Below, in pieces: positions 7,498 through 16,472 of a stretch of 64,000 nt of DNA (positions are counted from its first letter, which is position 1; every line of letters begins with the position of its first letter). Below the pieces are notes generated by a model. That model was not told where the DNA came from, made no database searches, and worked only from the letters and a program-made list of their open reading frames with translations. The DNA lies in assembly GCA_964652835.1 (NCBI GenBank), contig CAZZCB010000002.1, forward strand, positions 28,453 through 92,452, given 5' to 3'. The stretch comes from JAUPTX01 sp964652835. GTDB lineage: Bacteria > Patescibacteriota > Minisyncoccia > Phycocordibacterales > CSBR16-119. Made by a program: the position numbers and the translations under genes.

Positions 7498-8760
7498 ATG
7501 TTAGATATCAAATTTATTCGCGAAAATAAAGATATAGTAGATCTTGCTATAACTAAAAAGAAGGTAAAGCTTAATTTAGATGAGCTTATAAAGGCGGACG
7601 ACGAGCGTCTTGTGGTTTTGGCAGAAGTTGAACGTCTTCGGGCGAAGCAAAACTTGGTGAGCGAGCGTATGCCTCAGCTTAAGGATGAATCAGAAAAAGC
7701 CGAGCTTATTCGTCAAATGCAAATCTTAAAAGAGGATTTGAAAAAAGAAGAAGATAAATTAAAAGAGATTATGGATGTTTGGCGAGGGCTGATGCTACGG
7801 GTGCCAAACGTTCCCGATATTTCTGTTCCAGACGGAGACAGCGATGCAGATAACAAAGAAGTAAAAGTTTGGGGAGAAAAACCAGAGTTCGATTTTAAAC
7901 CAAAAGACCACGTTGAAATAATGACAAAGCTTGATATGGTGGATTTTGAACGTGGAACGAAAGTTCACGGATTTCGAGGTTACTTTTTGAAAAACGATGG
8001 AGCGATACTTTCAATGGCTATTTGGCGATATGCGATGGACTTTTTCGGAAAGCGTGGATTTACTCCGATGATAGCGCCAGCTATCGCAAGAAAAGAGCAT
8101 TTCTTTGGAACAGGACACTTGCCGGGTGACGCAGAAGATTTATTTGAAACTCAAGACGACGACTATTTATCTGGAACAGCTGAAGTGCCGGTTATGGGTT
8201 ATTACTCAAACGAAGTTTTGACAAAAGCTGATCTACCTAAAAAGTTTTTAGCATTTTCTCCTTGTTACCGAAGAGAAGCTGGAAGTCACGGAAAAGACAC
8301 GAAAGGACTTATTCGTGTTCACGAGTTCTATAAAGTAGAACAAGTTATTTTGTGCGAAGCGAGTCATGAAGAATCTGTAAAACTTCACGAATGGTTAAAT
8401 AGAAATACAGAAGAATTTATCGAAAGTTTGAAAATCCCATATCATACAGTTATGAACTGTGGAGGAGATCTTGGTCTTGGTCAGGTTAAAAAATATGACA
8501 TCGAACTTTGGGTTCCAGGTGAACAAAAATACAGAGAAATTTCTTCTGCTTCATATTTCCACGATTTCCAAACACGAAGATTTAATATCAGATATAAAGA
8601 CGAAGAAGGAAAGATCAGATTTGCGCACTCGCTGAACTGTACAGCTATACCAACTCCAAGAATCCTTGTTTCTTTGGTTGAAAATTTCCAGCTAGCTGAC
8701 GGATCGATAAAAATCCCAGAAGTGCTTGTCCCATATTTAGGAAAAGATAAAATCTCTTAG
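7498..8760 (+). CDS. serS: Seryl-tRNA synthetase
   Basis: This 420-residue class II synthetase charges tRNA-Ser. The N-terminal long antiparallel coiled coil (about residues 28-95) binds the tRNA long arm. The class II core carries GTAEVPVMG, FSPCYRREAGSHGKDTKGL (motif 2 with the catalytic Arg) and HSLNCTAIPTPRILVSLVEN (motif 3). The length is normal. TATAAT at 7485-7490 lies only 7 nt before the ATG, so the transcript should start at or next to the start codon and be leaderless. ftsQ follows after 5 nt. Confidence 0.97.
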   Translation: MLDIKFIRENKDIVDLAITKKKVKLNLDELIKADDERLVVLAEVERLRAKQNLVSERMPQLKDESEKAELIRQMQILKEDLKKEEDKLKEIMDVWRGLMLRVPNVPDISVPDGDSDADNKEVKVWGEKPEFDFKPKDHVEIMTKLDMVDFERGTKVHGFRGYFLKNDGAILSMAIWRYAMDFFGKRGFTPMIAPAIARKEHFFGTGHLPGDAEDLFETQDDDYLSGTAEVPVMGYYSNEVLTKADLPKKFLAFSPCYRREAGSHGKDTKGLIRVHEFYKVEQVILCEASHEESVKLHEWLNRNTEEFIESLKIPYHTVMNCGGDLGLGQVKKYDIELWVPGEQKYREISSASYFHDFQTRRFNIRYKDEEGKIRFAHSLNCTAIPTPRILVSLVENFQLADGSIKIPEVLVPYLGKDKIS

Positions 8761-8765
8761 CGCTT

Positions 8766-9629
8766 ATGATGCGAGAGCGAATTACAAGTACGTCAAACGT
8801 AACAAAAGAACGTCGCAAGAAAACTTTTGTAAAAACCCTATGGATACTTTTGGCGTTTGTAGTTTTCTTGATCGGTCTTGCTTTTTTGTCGCATTTGGAT
8901 GAACTTCTGATAAAAGATGTTTCTGTAACCGGAAATGAAATTTTAGAGCAGGAAGATATTAAAAAAGAAACGTTTAAAATTCTTTCGAAGAAAAGATTGC
9001 TTGTCTTCGCGGGTGAAAACAAACTTATTTATTCAAAGAAAAATCTGGAAGAATCTTTAAAGAAAGCTTTTCCTCGGATTTTGAGTATAGAGACATCTCT
9101 TGAAGGTAAGACAATATTTTTTACAGTAGTGGAAAGAGAAAGGGCTCATCTTTGGTGTGGGGAAGAGCCTCCAACATATGACGATAGATCTCTTGAAAGA
9201 GAGTGTTACTTTTTAGACAACAGTGGATTTATTTTCGATAAGTCTCCACAGTTTTCTTCTGGAGTGTATTTTACTTTTTATTCAAATATCGGAAGTGAAA
9301 ATCCTATCGGTCAGCATATTTTAAATTTTGATTTCTTAAAAGATGTAGAGTCTTTGATCACCGGTGTAAACGACCAAGGTTTTCCTGTGCACTCTTTGGT
9401 CGCCAAAGCAGATGGTCAATATGAACTTCTTTTTAATATGGCAACAGTTTCGAGGGACTATCCTAAGCTTCTTTTTACGTCTGATCAGACTATCGGCGAG
9501 GTTTACAACAAGTTCATGTCTATCGTAGAAGAAGATCCTTTCCGAACAGACTTTATTGAAAAACCAAACAGACTAGAGTATATTGATGCCAGATTCAAAA
9601 ATAGAATCTTTTACAGGTTTACAGAGTAA
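8766..9629 (+). CDS. ftsQ: FtsQ/DivIB-like cell division protein
   Basis: This 287-residue bitopic membrane protein has a basic cytoplasmic N terminus, one membrane segment (about residues 25-45, TLWILLAFVVFLIGLAFL) and a POTRA-type domain beginning DVSVTGNEILEQEDI, as in FtsQ/DivIB of the divisome. The second half is poorly conserved. Tandem ATGs at 8766 and 8769 leave the exact start open by one residue. Unusually it lies between serS and dus rather than in the mraZ-ftsI cluster at 44-47 kb. The domain layout supports FtsQ; overall sequence is divergent, so I keep some doubt. Confidence 0.75.
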   Translation: MMRERITSTSNVTKERRKKTFVKTLWILLAFVVFLIGLAFLSHLDELLIKDVSVTGNEILEQEDIKKETFKILSKKRLLVFAGENKLIYSKKNLEESLKKAFPRILSIETSLEGKTIFFTVVERERAHLWCGEEPPTYDDRSLERECYFLDNSGFIFDKSPQFSSGVYFTFYSNIGSENPIGQHILNFDFLKDVESLITGVNDQGFPVHSLVAKADGQYELLFNMATVSRDYPKLLFTSDQTIGEVYNKFMSIVEEDPFRTDFIEKPNRLEYIDARFKNRIFYRFTE

Positions 9630-9630
9630 A

Positions 9631-10698
9631 ATGTTTTTTAATTTATTTAAGAAAAAGAAAATACAATACGACAAAAACCTAAATGAAAGTATTCATTTGG
9701 GTTTTTGGGAAGATTTGGCTAAAAACAAAAAGCCTTTTTTTGTATTGGCTCCAATGGCTGACGTTACTGATATCGCTTTTAGAAAAGTTATTGCTAAATA
9801 TTCACGTCACGGGCAGGTAGGCGGTGGCCCTGATGTTTTTTGGACTGAGTTCGTTTCTGCAGACGGACTGAATTCTCCTGGAAAAGACAAGCTTATGATA
9901 GATCTTGCTTTTGGGCCAAACCAAAAACCTATCGTCGCGCAGATTTTCGGATCAAAAGAAGAAAATATGGAAGCTACTGCAAGGCTTTGCGTAGAGCTCG
10001 GTTTTGATGGGATAGATATAAATTTTGGTTGCCCAGACAAAGCGATAATGAAGCAAGGCTGTGGCGCTGGCGCAATACAAAATCCCGAGCATTCAATAAA
10101 AATAATACAGGCGGTCAAACGTGGCGCTGGGAATTTGCCCGTGTCTGTAAAAACAAGACTTGGTTTTAATAAAAATGAAATAGATACATGGATTCCCAAA
10201 ATTCTATCTGCCGGTGTTTCAGCTCTGATAATTCACGGACGAACAAAAAAAGATATGTCAAAAGTTCCAGCGAGATGGGATGATATCAAAAAGGTTGTAG
10301 ATCTGGTTCGGGCGTCCGGGCTTAAAACTTTAGTTATTGGAAACGGAGACGTTTTAAATTTAGAAGACGGCGCGCAAAAAGCCGAGCAGTCAGGTGTGGA
10401 TGGAGTTATGCTTGGGCGTGCAATTTTTGGGAATCCGTGGCTTTTCGATTCTTTGAAAAAAGAAGTTCCTGTAAGAGAGAAATTAGAAGTGATGCTCGAG
10501 CACACTAAAACTTTTGCAGAGTATTTGGGCGCACATAAAAATTTCAACATAATGAAAAAGCACTACAAGGCTTATGTGAACAATTTTCACGGAGCAAAAG
10601 AGCTTCGGATAAAGCTTATGGAATCTGAAAGTGTTGATGAGATAGAAAAATACACAAAAGATTTCCTTGACGAGCACGGTGATGTGTCCTATTTTTAA
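9631..10698 (+). CDS. dus: tRNA-dihydrouridine synthase
   Basis: This FMN-dependent TIM-barrel enzyme reduces uridine to dihydrouridine in the tRNA D-loop. Seen motifs are FVLAPMADVTDIAFRKVI at the N terminus, DINFGCPDKAIMKQGCGAGA with the catalytic Cys region, PVSVKTRLG, ALIIHGRTKKDM, VIGNGDV and GVMLGRAIFGNPWLF (phosphate binding). I place the start at the ATG at 9631, one base behind the ftsQ stop, rather than at 9583 inside ftsQ; this gives 355 residues. The first 40 residues (FFNLFKKKKIQYDKN...) are an extra basic N-terminal extension. Confidence 0.95.
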   Translation: MFFNLFKKKKIQYDKNLNESIHLGFWEDLAKNKKPFFVLAPMADVTDIAFRKVIAKYSRHGQVGGGPDVFWTEFVSADGLNSPGKDKLMIDLAFGPNQKPIVAQIFGSKEENMEATARLCVELGFDGIDINFGCPDKAIMKQGCGAGAIQNPEHSIKIIQAVKRGAGNLPVSVKTRLGFNKNEIDTWIPKILSAGVSALIIHGRTKKDMSKVPARWDDIKKVVDLVRASGLKTLVIGNGDVLNLEDGAQKAEQSGVDGVMLGRAIFGNPWLFDSLKKEVPVREKLEVMLEHTKTFAEYLGAHKNFNIMKKHYKAYVNNFHGAKELRIKLMESESVDEIEKYTKDFLDEHGDVSYF

Positions 10699-10775
10699 TT
10701 TTCCTTTTAAAATTGTGTTAGTATAAATTTATGTGGTCTTCGGATTGCATAATTATCAGTTTAATCAAAATAATT

Positions 10776-10892
10776 ATGGACAATACTAACGACAACACAA
10801 TGCCAGAAGGAGAAATGCCAGAAGTAACTCCAGCAGAAGCACCAGCTACTGATGCTCCAGCTACACCAGCTGAAGAAACTCCAGCAATGTAA
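10776..10892 (+). CDS. Tiny acidic Pro/Ala/Thr-rich protein, 38 residues
   Basis: This short ORF encodes MDNTNDNTMPEGEMPEVTP followed by a repetitive tail of APAT/EAPA/TPAEE units ending in PAM. It is very acidic and contains no aromatic residue, Cys or hydrophobic segment, so it is probably disordered. Support for coding is the clean ORF, a putative -10 upstream (TATAAAT near 10721), and a strong palindromic terminator 17 nt behind the stop. No family is recognised; small Pro/Ala-rich ORFs are easily overlooked. Function unknown. Confidence 0.6.
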   Translation: MDNTNDNTMPEGEMPEVTPAEAPATDAPATPAEETPAM

Positions 10893-10908
10893 TTATTGCT
10901 GAAAAAAG

Positions 10909-10941
10909 AAAAAGGCCGGAGCCACAGGCTTCGGCCTTTTT
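10909..10941. terminator. Bidirectional intrinsic terminator
   Basis: AAAAAGGCCG/CGGCCTTTTT stem (10909-10918 with 10932-10941) with an inner AGCC/GGCT pairing, flanked by A- and T-runs. Confidence 0.85.
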
Positions 10942-10995
10942 CTTTTGATTGACTTTCCTTGCATAAATCTGTACATTCTGGGTTATAATTTAATT

Positions 10996-11424
10996 ATGTT
11001 AGAAAGTAACAAAAAGATTATAGGACGCCTAGAATATATAGACCTGCCAGACTTCGGTCTTTCATCTATTGTGGCAAAAATAGACACTGGTGCCTATAAC
11101 GGCGCTATTCACACGACTCATGTTGTGGAGAAAGAGGTTGATGGCAAGAATGTCATAGAGTTTAGTCTTTTAGACCCTGACCACCCAGAATTCAAAGAAG
11201 ACACTTATCAGGTAGATGACTTTCAAAAAAGACTAGTTAAAAATTCAAACGGCGACTCAGAACTAAGATATGTTGTGCCAACTAAAATAATTTTAGCTGG
11301 AGAAGAGATAAAAGTTAAACTTAGTTTAAGTAATAGAAAAACACTAAAACATCCAGTTTTAATTGGAAGAAAAATTATTAGAAAACATTTTATTGTTGAC
11401 GTAAACAAAAAATTCACTAAATAA
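10996..11424 (+). CDS. RimK-associated ATP-dependent zinc protease-like protein
   Basis: This 142-residue protein matches the retropepsin-like family annotated as putative ATP-dependent zinc protease (RimB/RloA2-type, PF05618). It has GRLEYIDLPDFGLSSIVAKIDTGAYNGAIH with the family's D-T-G-A motif, a middle RYVVPTKI segment and LSNRKTLKHPVLIGRKII at the end. The ATG at 10996 is chosen: TATAAT at 10984-10989 lies 6 nt upstream, implying a leaderless mRNA, and the longer ORF would begin before that promoter. It is followed after 4 nt by a RimK-type ligase, the usual partner, so the two probably act on the same peptide-tagged substrate. Confidence 0.88.
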   Translation: MLESNKKIIGRLEYIDLPDFGLSSIVAKIDTGAYNGAIHTTHVVEKEVDGKNVIEFSLLDPDHPEFKEDTYQVDDFQKRLVKNSNGDSELRYVVPTKIILAGEEIKVKLSLSNRKTLKHPVLIGRKIIRKHFIVDVNKKFTK

Positions 11425-11428
11425 AAAT

Positions 11429-12379
11429 ATGCGTATAGTTATTCTTTCAAGAAAACCAGATCTTTATTCGACAAAAAGACTTCTCGAGGCGGGTGTTAAA
11501 TTAGGACACGAAGTTTCTATTATCGACCACACAAAATGTAATCTTATAATGGAGAAAGCAAAGCCGGCTATTCGCGTGGGAAATGAATATATCAAAGACG
11601 TTGATATTATTATCCCAAGAATCGGTGCTTCTGTTACTGTTTACGGCGCAGCTGTTATTAGACAGTTTGACCTGATGGGTGTTCCATCGACACTGACTTC
11701 AACAGCGCTTATTCGTTCTCGCGACAAGCTTCGATCTCTTCAAATACTTTCAAAGTCAGGAGTAGGAATTCCCAAATCTGTTTTTGCTCGTCACCCAAAA
11801 GCTGACGACGTGAAAACAATGATAGCCGAAGCGGGTGGAACTCCAGTTATTTTAAAACTCCTAGAAGGAACTCACGGAACAGGTGTTATCAAAGCCGACT
11901 CCGTTTCTTCTGCAAAATCTGCGGTTGAAGCTTTTTCAGGAATTAAAAAAGATATTATTGTTCAAGAATTCATTGAAGAAGCAAAAGGAAAAGATATAAG
12001 AGCTTTTGTTGTTGACGGGGAAGTTGTGGGTGCGATGGAACGAAGCGGACAAGGTGACGAATTCCGTTCAAACCTTCACAAAGGAGGAATCGCTCGTCCA
12101 ATAGATCTGACAATAAAAGAAAAAGCTGTTGCTGTGGAGGCTGCGAATTTACACGGACTTACAGTTGCCGGCGTGGACATGCTTATTTCTGCTCGTGGTC
12201 CGCTTATTATCGAGGTTAACTCGTCTCCTGGACTTCAGGGTATCGAACGCGCAACAGGCGTTGATATTGCCGGGAAAATAATAGAAGCCTCTGTAAAGAA
12301 AATAAATAAAAAAATAAAAGACAAAGAAAAATCAAAAGGTAAAAAGAAGAAGAAAAAGAAAGTAGATAATAATGAATAA
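11429..12379 (+). CDS. rimK: RimK-family ATP-grasp ligase
   Basis: This 316-residue ATP-grasp enzyme resembles RimK, which adds glutamate residues to ribosomal protein S6. Typical segments are DIIIPRIGASVTVYGAAVIRQF, PVILKLLEGTHGTGVIK (ATP-binding lysine and glycine loop), IVQEFIEEAKGKDIRAFVVDG, RSNLHKGG and the metal site LIIEVNSSPGLQGIE. The C terminus ends in a run of about 30 residues rich in Lys, an extension that could bind RNA or ribosomes. It forms an operon with the preceding Zn-protease-like gene. The exact substrate cannot be read from the sequence. Confidence 0.92.
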   Translation: MRIVILSRKPDLYSTKRLLEAGVKLGHEVSIIDHTKCNLIMEKAKPAIRVGNEYIKDVDIIIPRIGASVTVYGAAVIRQFDLMGVPSTLTSTALIRSRDKLRSLQILSKSGVGIPKSVFARHPKADDVKTMIAEAGGTPVILKLLEGTHGTGVIKADSVSSAKSAVEAFSGIKKDIIVQEFIEEAKGKDIRAFVVDGEVVGAMERSGQGDEFRSNLHKGGIARPIDLTIKEKAVAVEAANLHGLTVAGVDMLISARGPLIIEVNSSPGLQGIERATGVDIAGKIIEASVKKINKKIKDKEKSKGKKKKKKKVDNNE

Positions 12380-12381
12380 AA

Positions 12382-12407
12382 AAAGAGCCTGCTTTCGCAG
12401 GCTCTTT
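12382..12407. terminator. Bidirectional terminator between rimK and the convergent gene
   Basis: AAAGAGCCTGC/GCAGGCTCTTT stem with TTTC loop. T-runs are present on both strands, so it can serve rimK and the minus-strand gene at 12419. Confidence 0.85.
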
Positions 12408-12418
12408 ACTTGTCAGTT

Positions 12419-12949
12419 CTAGTGTGACGTATGAAGTCTTTTGATTACGAAGAACTTCTCCATGACGCAAACAGTCACAGTCCGCCCCCTCCTGGTTTTT
12501 AGCGCTTGGTGGTCGGAGGTAGGTATTACTCTCACTCTCTCGCCCCCATAAGTCCTTATAATAGAAGGCTTCAAATCATCACTCTTCTTTTGCATACCCC
12601 TAAATGCAATTCGTATTGATCTTTTTAGAGTGGAAGATATACCGACGCCACCAACTCGGCGGATCTTAAAGTCGGCGTATTCTTGATCAGACTCGTACAG
12701 ACGAGCTTCATAGTGCAAGTAGAAACACGAATCTGTCTCGCCCGTAATGGTTAACCGTAAATATTCTACGGAAACAGGGTAGTTGATCGCCAGAGAATCG
12801 CCAACCTCTTTTGCAAAGTTATTAGCGAATTCTTCAATCTGGTGAGTCTTAAGCGTGGACACCTCCATTTCTCTCACTACAACTATTTGGCTATTAGCTT
12901 TTGTGACAAAAGCCAAAGCAAGAACGAAAAAGAGCACCTTGGTTTTCAT
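12419..12949 (-). CDS. Exported hypothetical protein, 176 residues
   Basis: A probable Sec signal peptide (MKTKVLFFVLALAFVTKANS, cleavage near residue 20) is followed by a mixed alpha/beta mature part with no recognised domain. It contains Cys in TDSCFYLHYE and TVCVMEKFF, which could form a disulphide. Minus-strand TTGACT-17 nt-GATAAA promoter, an A/C-rich leader (AAAACCCAACACG before ATG) and the shared terminator make it a single-gene unit. The style of the signal peptide and base composition differ from the neighbouring rimK and dnaX, suggesting lateral acquisition. Function unknown. Confidence 0.75.
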   Translation of the reverse strand: MKTKVLFFVLALAFVTKANSQIVVVREMEVSTLKTHQIEEFANNFAKEVGDSLAINYPVSVEYLRLTITGETDSCFYLHYEARLYESDQEYADFKIRRVGGVGISSTLKRSIRIAFRGMQKKSDDLKPSIIRTYGGERVRVIPTSDHQALKTRRGRTVTVCVMEKFFVIKRLHTSH

Positions 12950-12966
12950 CGTGTTGGGTTTTGAAA

Positions 12967-12995
12967 TTTATCTCATATTGGAAGGCTTAAGTCAA
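12967..12995 (-). promoter_or_regulatory. Promoter of the 176-residue exported protein gene
   Basis: Minus strand TTGACT (12990-12995), 17-nt spacer, GATAAA (12967-12972). Confidence 0.65.
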
Positions 12996-13030
12996 ACACT
13001 CATTTTTTAATTTTTTGGTATAATGTTTCC

Positions 13031-14059
13031 ATGTCAGAATTAGCATTATATAGAAAATACCGCCCGTCAGCTTTCGATGAAGTTTTAGGGCAAGATCATA
13101 TTGTTAAAGTTTTAAAAGGGGCTTTAAAGCTCGGGAATATTTCTCACGCATATCTTTTTCATGGACCGCGTGGTACAGGAAAAACATCTATCGCTAGAAT
13201 CGTAGCGAGCGAGCTCGGCACGAAAGACCACGATATTTACGAAATCGACGCCGCTTCAAATAGAAAAATAGAAGATATTAGAGAAGTTCGGGATTCGGTC
13301 CGAACGATGCCTTTTGATTCAAAGTATAAAGTTTATATAATAGACGAAGTGCACATGCTTACAAAAGAGGCCTTCAATGCACTTCTTAAAACCTTAGAAG
13401 AACCGCCAGCTCACGTAATATTTATTTTAGCTACGACAGAGCTAGATAAAGTTCCTGACACTATCGTTTCTCGTTGTCAAACTTTTACTTTTCACAAACC
13501 AACCATTTCTATCTTAAAAGATTTAGTTATCTCTATTGCTAAAAAAGAAGGAGTGGCGATAGACAATGCTGGAGCTGAGCTAATCGCTCTGCTTGGTGAC
13601 GGGTCTTTCCGAGACACGCAAAGTACTCTGCAAAAAGTAATGTCTTTTTCTAAAGATAAGAGCTTAAGTATAAAAGAAATAGAAGAAGTGACAGGTGCGC
13701 CGAGCAGTGAGTTGGTAAATGATTTCATCCTTTCTTTGGTGGAAGGAGATTTACAAAAAGGTTTTCAGGCTTTAAAAAACGCTGAAGAAAAAAATATCGA
13801 CATAAACACTTATCTAAAACTTATTTTAATAAAATTAAGATTAGCACTTTTGATGCGCTATGCTCCAGAGATGAAAAAAATCTTAGAAGAAGAGATTATA
13901 GATTCTGATAAAGAATTCTTCAAAGAAATACTAAAAGATAAAAAGGGAATAATTACTTCGAAAACATTAGAGACGTTGCTTGAAGCAGAAAAGCAAATAA
14001 AACACACTTTTGTTAAAAGTCTTCCCTTGGAAATGGCTTTAACTAAGATTATTTCTTAG
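13031..14059 (+). CDS. dnaX: DNA polymerase III gamma/tau subunit, short form without zinc module
   Basis: This 342-residue AAA+ protein is the clamp-loader subunit DnaX. Walker A GPRGTGKTS, IIDEVHMLTKEAFNALLKTLEEPP (Walker B and following helix) and the sensor segment ATTELDKVPDTIVSRCQ are intact. The usual four-cysteine zinc module between Walker A and the ...IDAASN motif is missing: RIVASELGTKDHDIYEIDAASN runs straight through. The C-terminal tau extension is also absent. Replication function is otherwise expected. TATAAT at 13019-13024 lies 6 nt before ATG, so the mRNA should be leaderless. Confidence 0.93.
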   Translation: MSELALYRKYRPSAFDEVLGQDHIVKVLKGALKLGNISHAYLFHGPRGTGKTSIARIVASELGTKDHDIYEIDAASNRKIEDIREVRDSVRTMPFDSKYKVYIIDEVHMLTKEAFNALLKTLEEPPAHVIFILATTELDKVPDTIVSRCQTFTFHKPTISILKDLVISIAKKEGVAIDNAGAELIALLGDGSFRDTQSTLQKVMSFSKDKSLSIKEIEEVTGAPSSELVNDFILSLVEGDLQKGFQALKNAEEKNIDINTYLKLILIKLRLALLMRYAPEMKKILEEEIIDSDKEFFKEILKDKKGIITSKTLETLLEAEKQIKHTFVKSLPLEMALTKIIS

Positions 14060-14158
14060 TTTTCCACAAAATAAAGCTTTTATTACCCGGCTAATTTGTT
14101 ATGGTTAGACTATAGGTATTTCAAATATTGATTTTACTATTAAGAATAAAATATAAAA

Positions 14159-16354
14159 ATGTTTAAAAAAATAATATATATCCTAACTATCATCGCGCTC
14201 TTTGTATTTCAACCGAATACCATGAGCGCTTCGGTTGAAAATATCACCATCCTTAGTAAAAGCAATGACGGTGTTTTGGGAAACTCTCATTCATCCGACG
14301 GTATGTTGTCTAAGGATGGAAATTTTGTTGTATTTATTTCGCAGGCTTCAAACTTGGTTGCCGGGGACACAAATGATTTAGCGGATGTGTTTGTATATGA
14401 AATAGAGACTGATACAGTTGAAAGAGTAAGTATTAGTACTCTTGGTGTTGAATCAAATGGCGAATCTTTTGATGCAGACATGTCTGGAGATGGAAGATAT
14501 GTTGTTTTTGTTTCTGGTGCTACAAATCTTGTACCCGGAGATACAAATGGTGATGATGATATTTTTATTTACGATAGAGATACTAACTCTATTGAGATCG
14601 TAAGTATTGGATTGGGTGACGAAAAAACATCCTCAGTATCCTCATCCTCAGATGGTGCATCAGCGATGCCATCAATATCTTTAAATGGAAGGTATGTTGT
14701 ATTTGAATCTGTTGCCACTAACCTAATTGAAGGTGACACCAACGGTGAAAGTGATATTTTCATTAGAGATCTTCTGTTAGATACTACTGAAAGAGTTAGT
14801 ATTACTAATGAAGGAAATGAGGCTGTTGGCTATTCTGTCGCCCCAGCAATGTCAAGCGATGGAAGATATGTTTCTTTTTTATCAGAGGATAATACTCTCG
14901 TCTCCGGAGACACAAACGCTCTTTCAGATTACTTTGTAAGAGATCTGTTGCTCAATACTACTGAAAGGGTAAATGTTAGTTCAGAAGAAGTAGAGTCAAA
15001 CGGTTTATTGTCTACGGTTACAAGACATGGTATTTCAAATGATGGAAGATATGCTGTATTTTCTTCTTTGGCCACAAATCTTGTACCTGGAGATACAAAC
15101 GGAGTTGATGATATTTTTGTTCGCGATATAGAGATTGGTACGACAGAGAGAATAACACTAAGACCAGATGGAACTGAGGCTAGCGACACTACCACAACTT
15201 TCCCCTCAGGAATTTCATCTGATGGTAGATATGTTTCTTTTTATTCTGGTTCACCACAGTTTGTTGAAGGGGACACAACGTCTGGCGAGTATAATTATGA
15301 CGTTTTTGTTAGAGATTTATTGCTCGATACAACTAGAAGAATTAGCTTATCTCAAGATGGAGAAGAGGGGAATGCTGGTTCATATGCATCCGTGGTGTCA
15401 CTAACCGACGGGGGAAGGTATGCGGTATTCAACTCAGGGGCAACCAACTTTGTGGAAAACGATATAAATGCCGTAGATGACGTTTTTCTTGTTGAGATAT
15501 CAGATGAAGATGGAATATCGTCTGTTATTGAAAATGCGGCACCAAATACAGGAGATATAGATGAGAACGGGTACATTGATTCAATTGAGCAGAATGTTTC
15601 TTCTTTTGTTAATTCCGTTTCTGGAAATTATACTTCAGTTGTTACAACAGGCGATTGCTTCTATAATTCAAATCTTAATTCAGAGGCAGAATCAGAACTT
15701 GCATCAGAAGACGCAGAATACGACTATCCTTTGGGAATTATTTCTTTCGAAGTTAATTGTCGAGAAGCAGGTGAGACAGCAACAGTTTCTGTTTATTGTT
15801 TCTGTAATCAAACACCACTAGAAGGCTTGGTTGCTAGAAAATACGACCCAGATACTGGTGAATACACGACAATAGAATCTGCCGTTATCGAAGAAGTAAC
15901 TATTGACGGTCAAAGAGCTTTGAAGATGACATATGATGTTGTCGACGGTGGATCTTTAGATGAAGATGGTCTTGAAAATGGTACTATTATCGACCCAGTT
16001 GGATTTGCCAAGCCGGCTGCCGTCGTGCCGGCGAGTAGTTCTGGAAGTTCAAGTTCTTCTGGATCAAGACCAAGAATAAATTTAATTGCTCAAGCTCCAG
16101 TACAAAACACATCAAATGATGTTTGTGTAAAATCTTCATTCAAAACTTTAATGAAAAAAGGTTCTAAGTTTGGTGAAGTTTCAAGACTACAAGAAGTTTT
16201 AAATGCTTCGGGCTTTAACTCTGGCATCGTTGATGGACTTTTCGGACCGATGACAGACCTAGCTGTAAAAGCTTTCCAAACAGAAAACAGCCTAGATTCT
16301 GATGGTATCGTTGGGCCGATGACGAGAGGGGTTTTGAATTTGAAGTGTTTGTAA
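14159..16354 (+). CDS. Exported beta-propeller protein with C-terminal peptidoglycan-binding domain
   Basis: This 731-residue protein has a signal peptide (about residues 1-25), then six to seven tandem repeats of about 60 residues built around DGRYVVF.S.ATNLV.GDTNG.DDIF..D, which is the TolB/PD40 propeller pattern. A linker with DIDENGYIDS (calcium-loop-like) and several Cys residues follows, then a Ser-rich stretch (SSSGSSSSSGSRP), and finally a PG_binding_1 domain (GEVSRLQEVLNASGFNSG, VDGLFGPMTDLAVKAFQ). It is probably anchored to the cell wall and exposed outside. Its partner or ligand is unknown. A strong terminator follows. Confidence 0.9.
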   Translation: MFKKIIYILTIIALFVFQPNTMSASVENITILSKSNDGVLGNSHSSDGMLSKDGNFVVFISQASNLVAGDTNDLADVFVYEIETDTVERVSISTLGVESNGESFDADMSGDGRYVVFVSGATNLVPGDTNGDDDIFIYDRDTNSIEIVSIGLGDEKTSSVSSSSDGASAMPSISLNGRYVVFESVATNLIEGDTNGESDIFIRDLLLDTTERVSITNEGNEAVGYSVAPAMSSDGRYVSFLSEDNTLVSGDTNALSDYFVRDLLLNTTERVNVSSEEVESNGLLSTVTRHGISNDGRYAVFSSLATNLVPGDTNGVDDIFVRDIEIGTTERITLRPDGTEASDTTTTFPSGISSDGRYVSFYSGSPQFVEGDTTSGEYNYDVFVRDLLLDTTRRISLSQDGEEGNAGSYASVVSLTDGGRYAVFNSGATNFVENDINAVDDVFLVEISDEDGISSVIENAAPNTGDIDENGYIDSIEQNVSSFVNSVSGNYTSVVTTGDCFYNSNLNSEAESELASEDAEYDYPLGIISFEVNCREAGETATVSVYCFCNQTPLEGLVARKYDPDTGEYTTIESAVIEEVTIDGQRALKMTYDVVDGGSLDEDGLENGTIIDPVGFAKPAAVVPASSSGSSSSSGSRPRINLIAQAPVQNTSNDVCVKSSFKTLMKKGSKFGEVSRLQEVLNASGFNSGIVDGLFGPMTDLAVKAFQTENSLDSDGIVGPMTRGVLNLKCL

Positions 16355-16374
16355 GAAAGTAAAAGTTAGATTAT

Positions 16375-16414
16375 AAAAAGCTCGGGGCGCGCTTCGCGCG
16401 CCCCAAGCTTTTTT
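16375..16414. terminator. Strong bidirectional intrinsic terminator
   Basis: AAAAAGCT, GGGGCGCGC/GCGCGCCCC stem with TTC loop, AGCTTTTTT; A- and T-flanks on both sides. Confidence 0.9.
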
Positions 16415-16472
16415 ATTTAAAATATGATATAAAAAATAAGGAAGCACAAAAATCACCAAAACACATAAGGCC

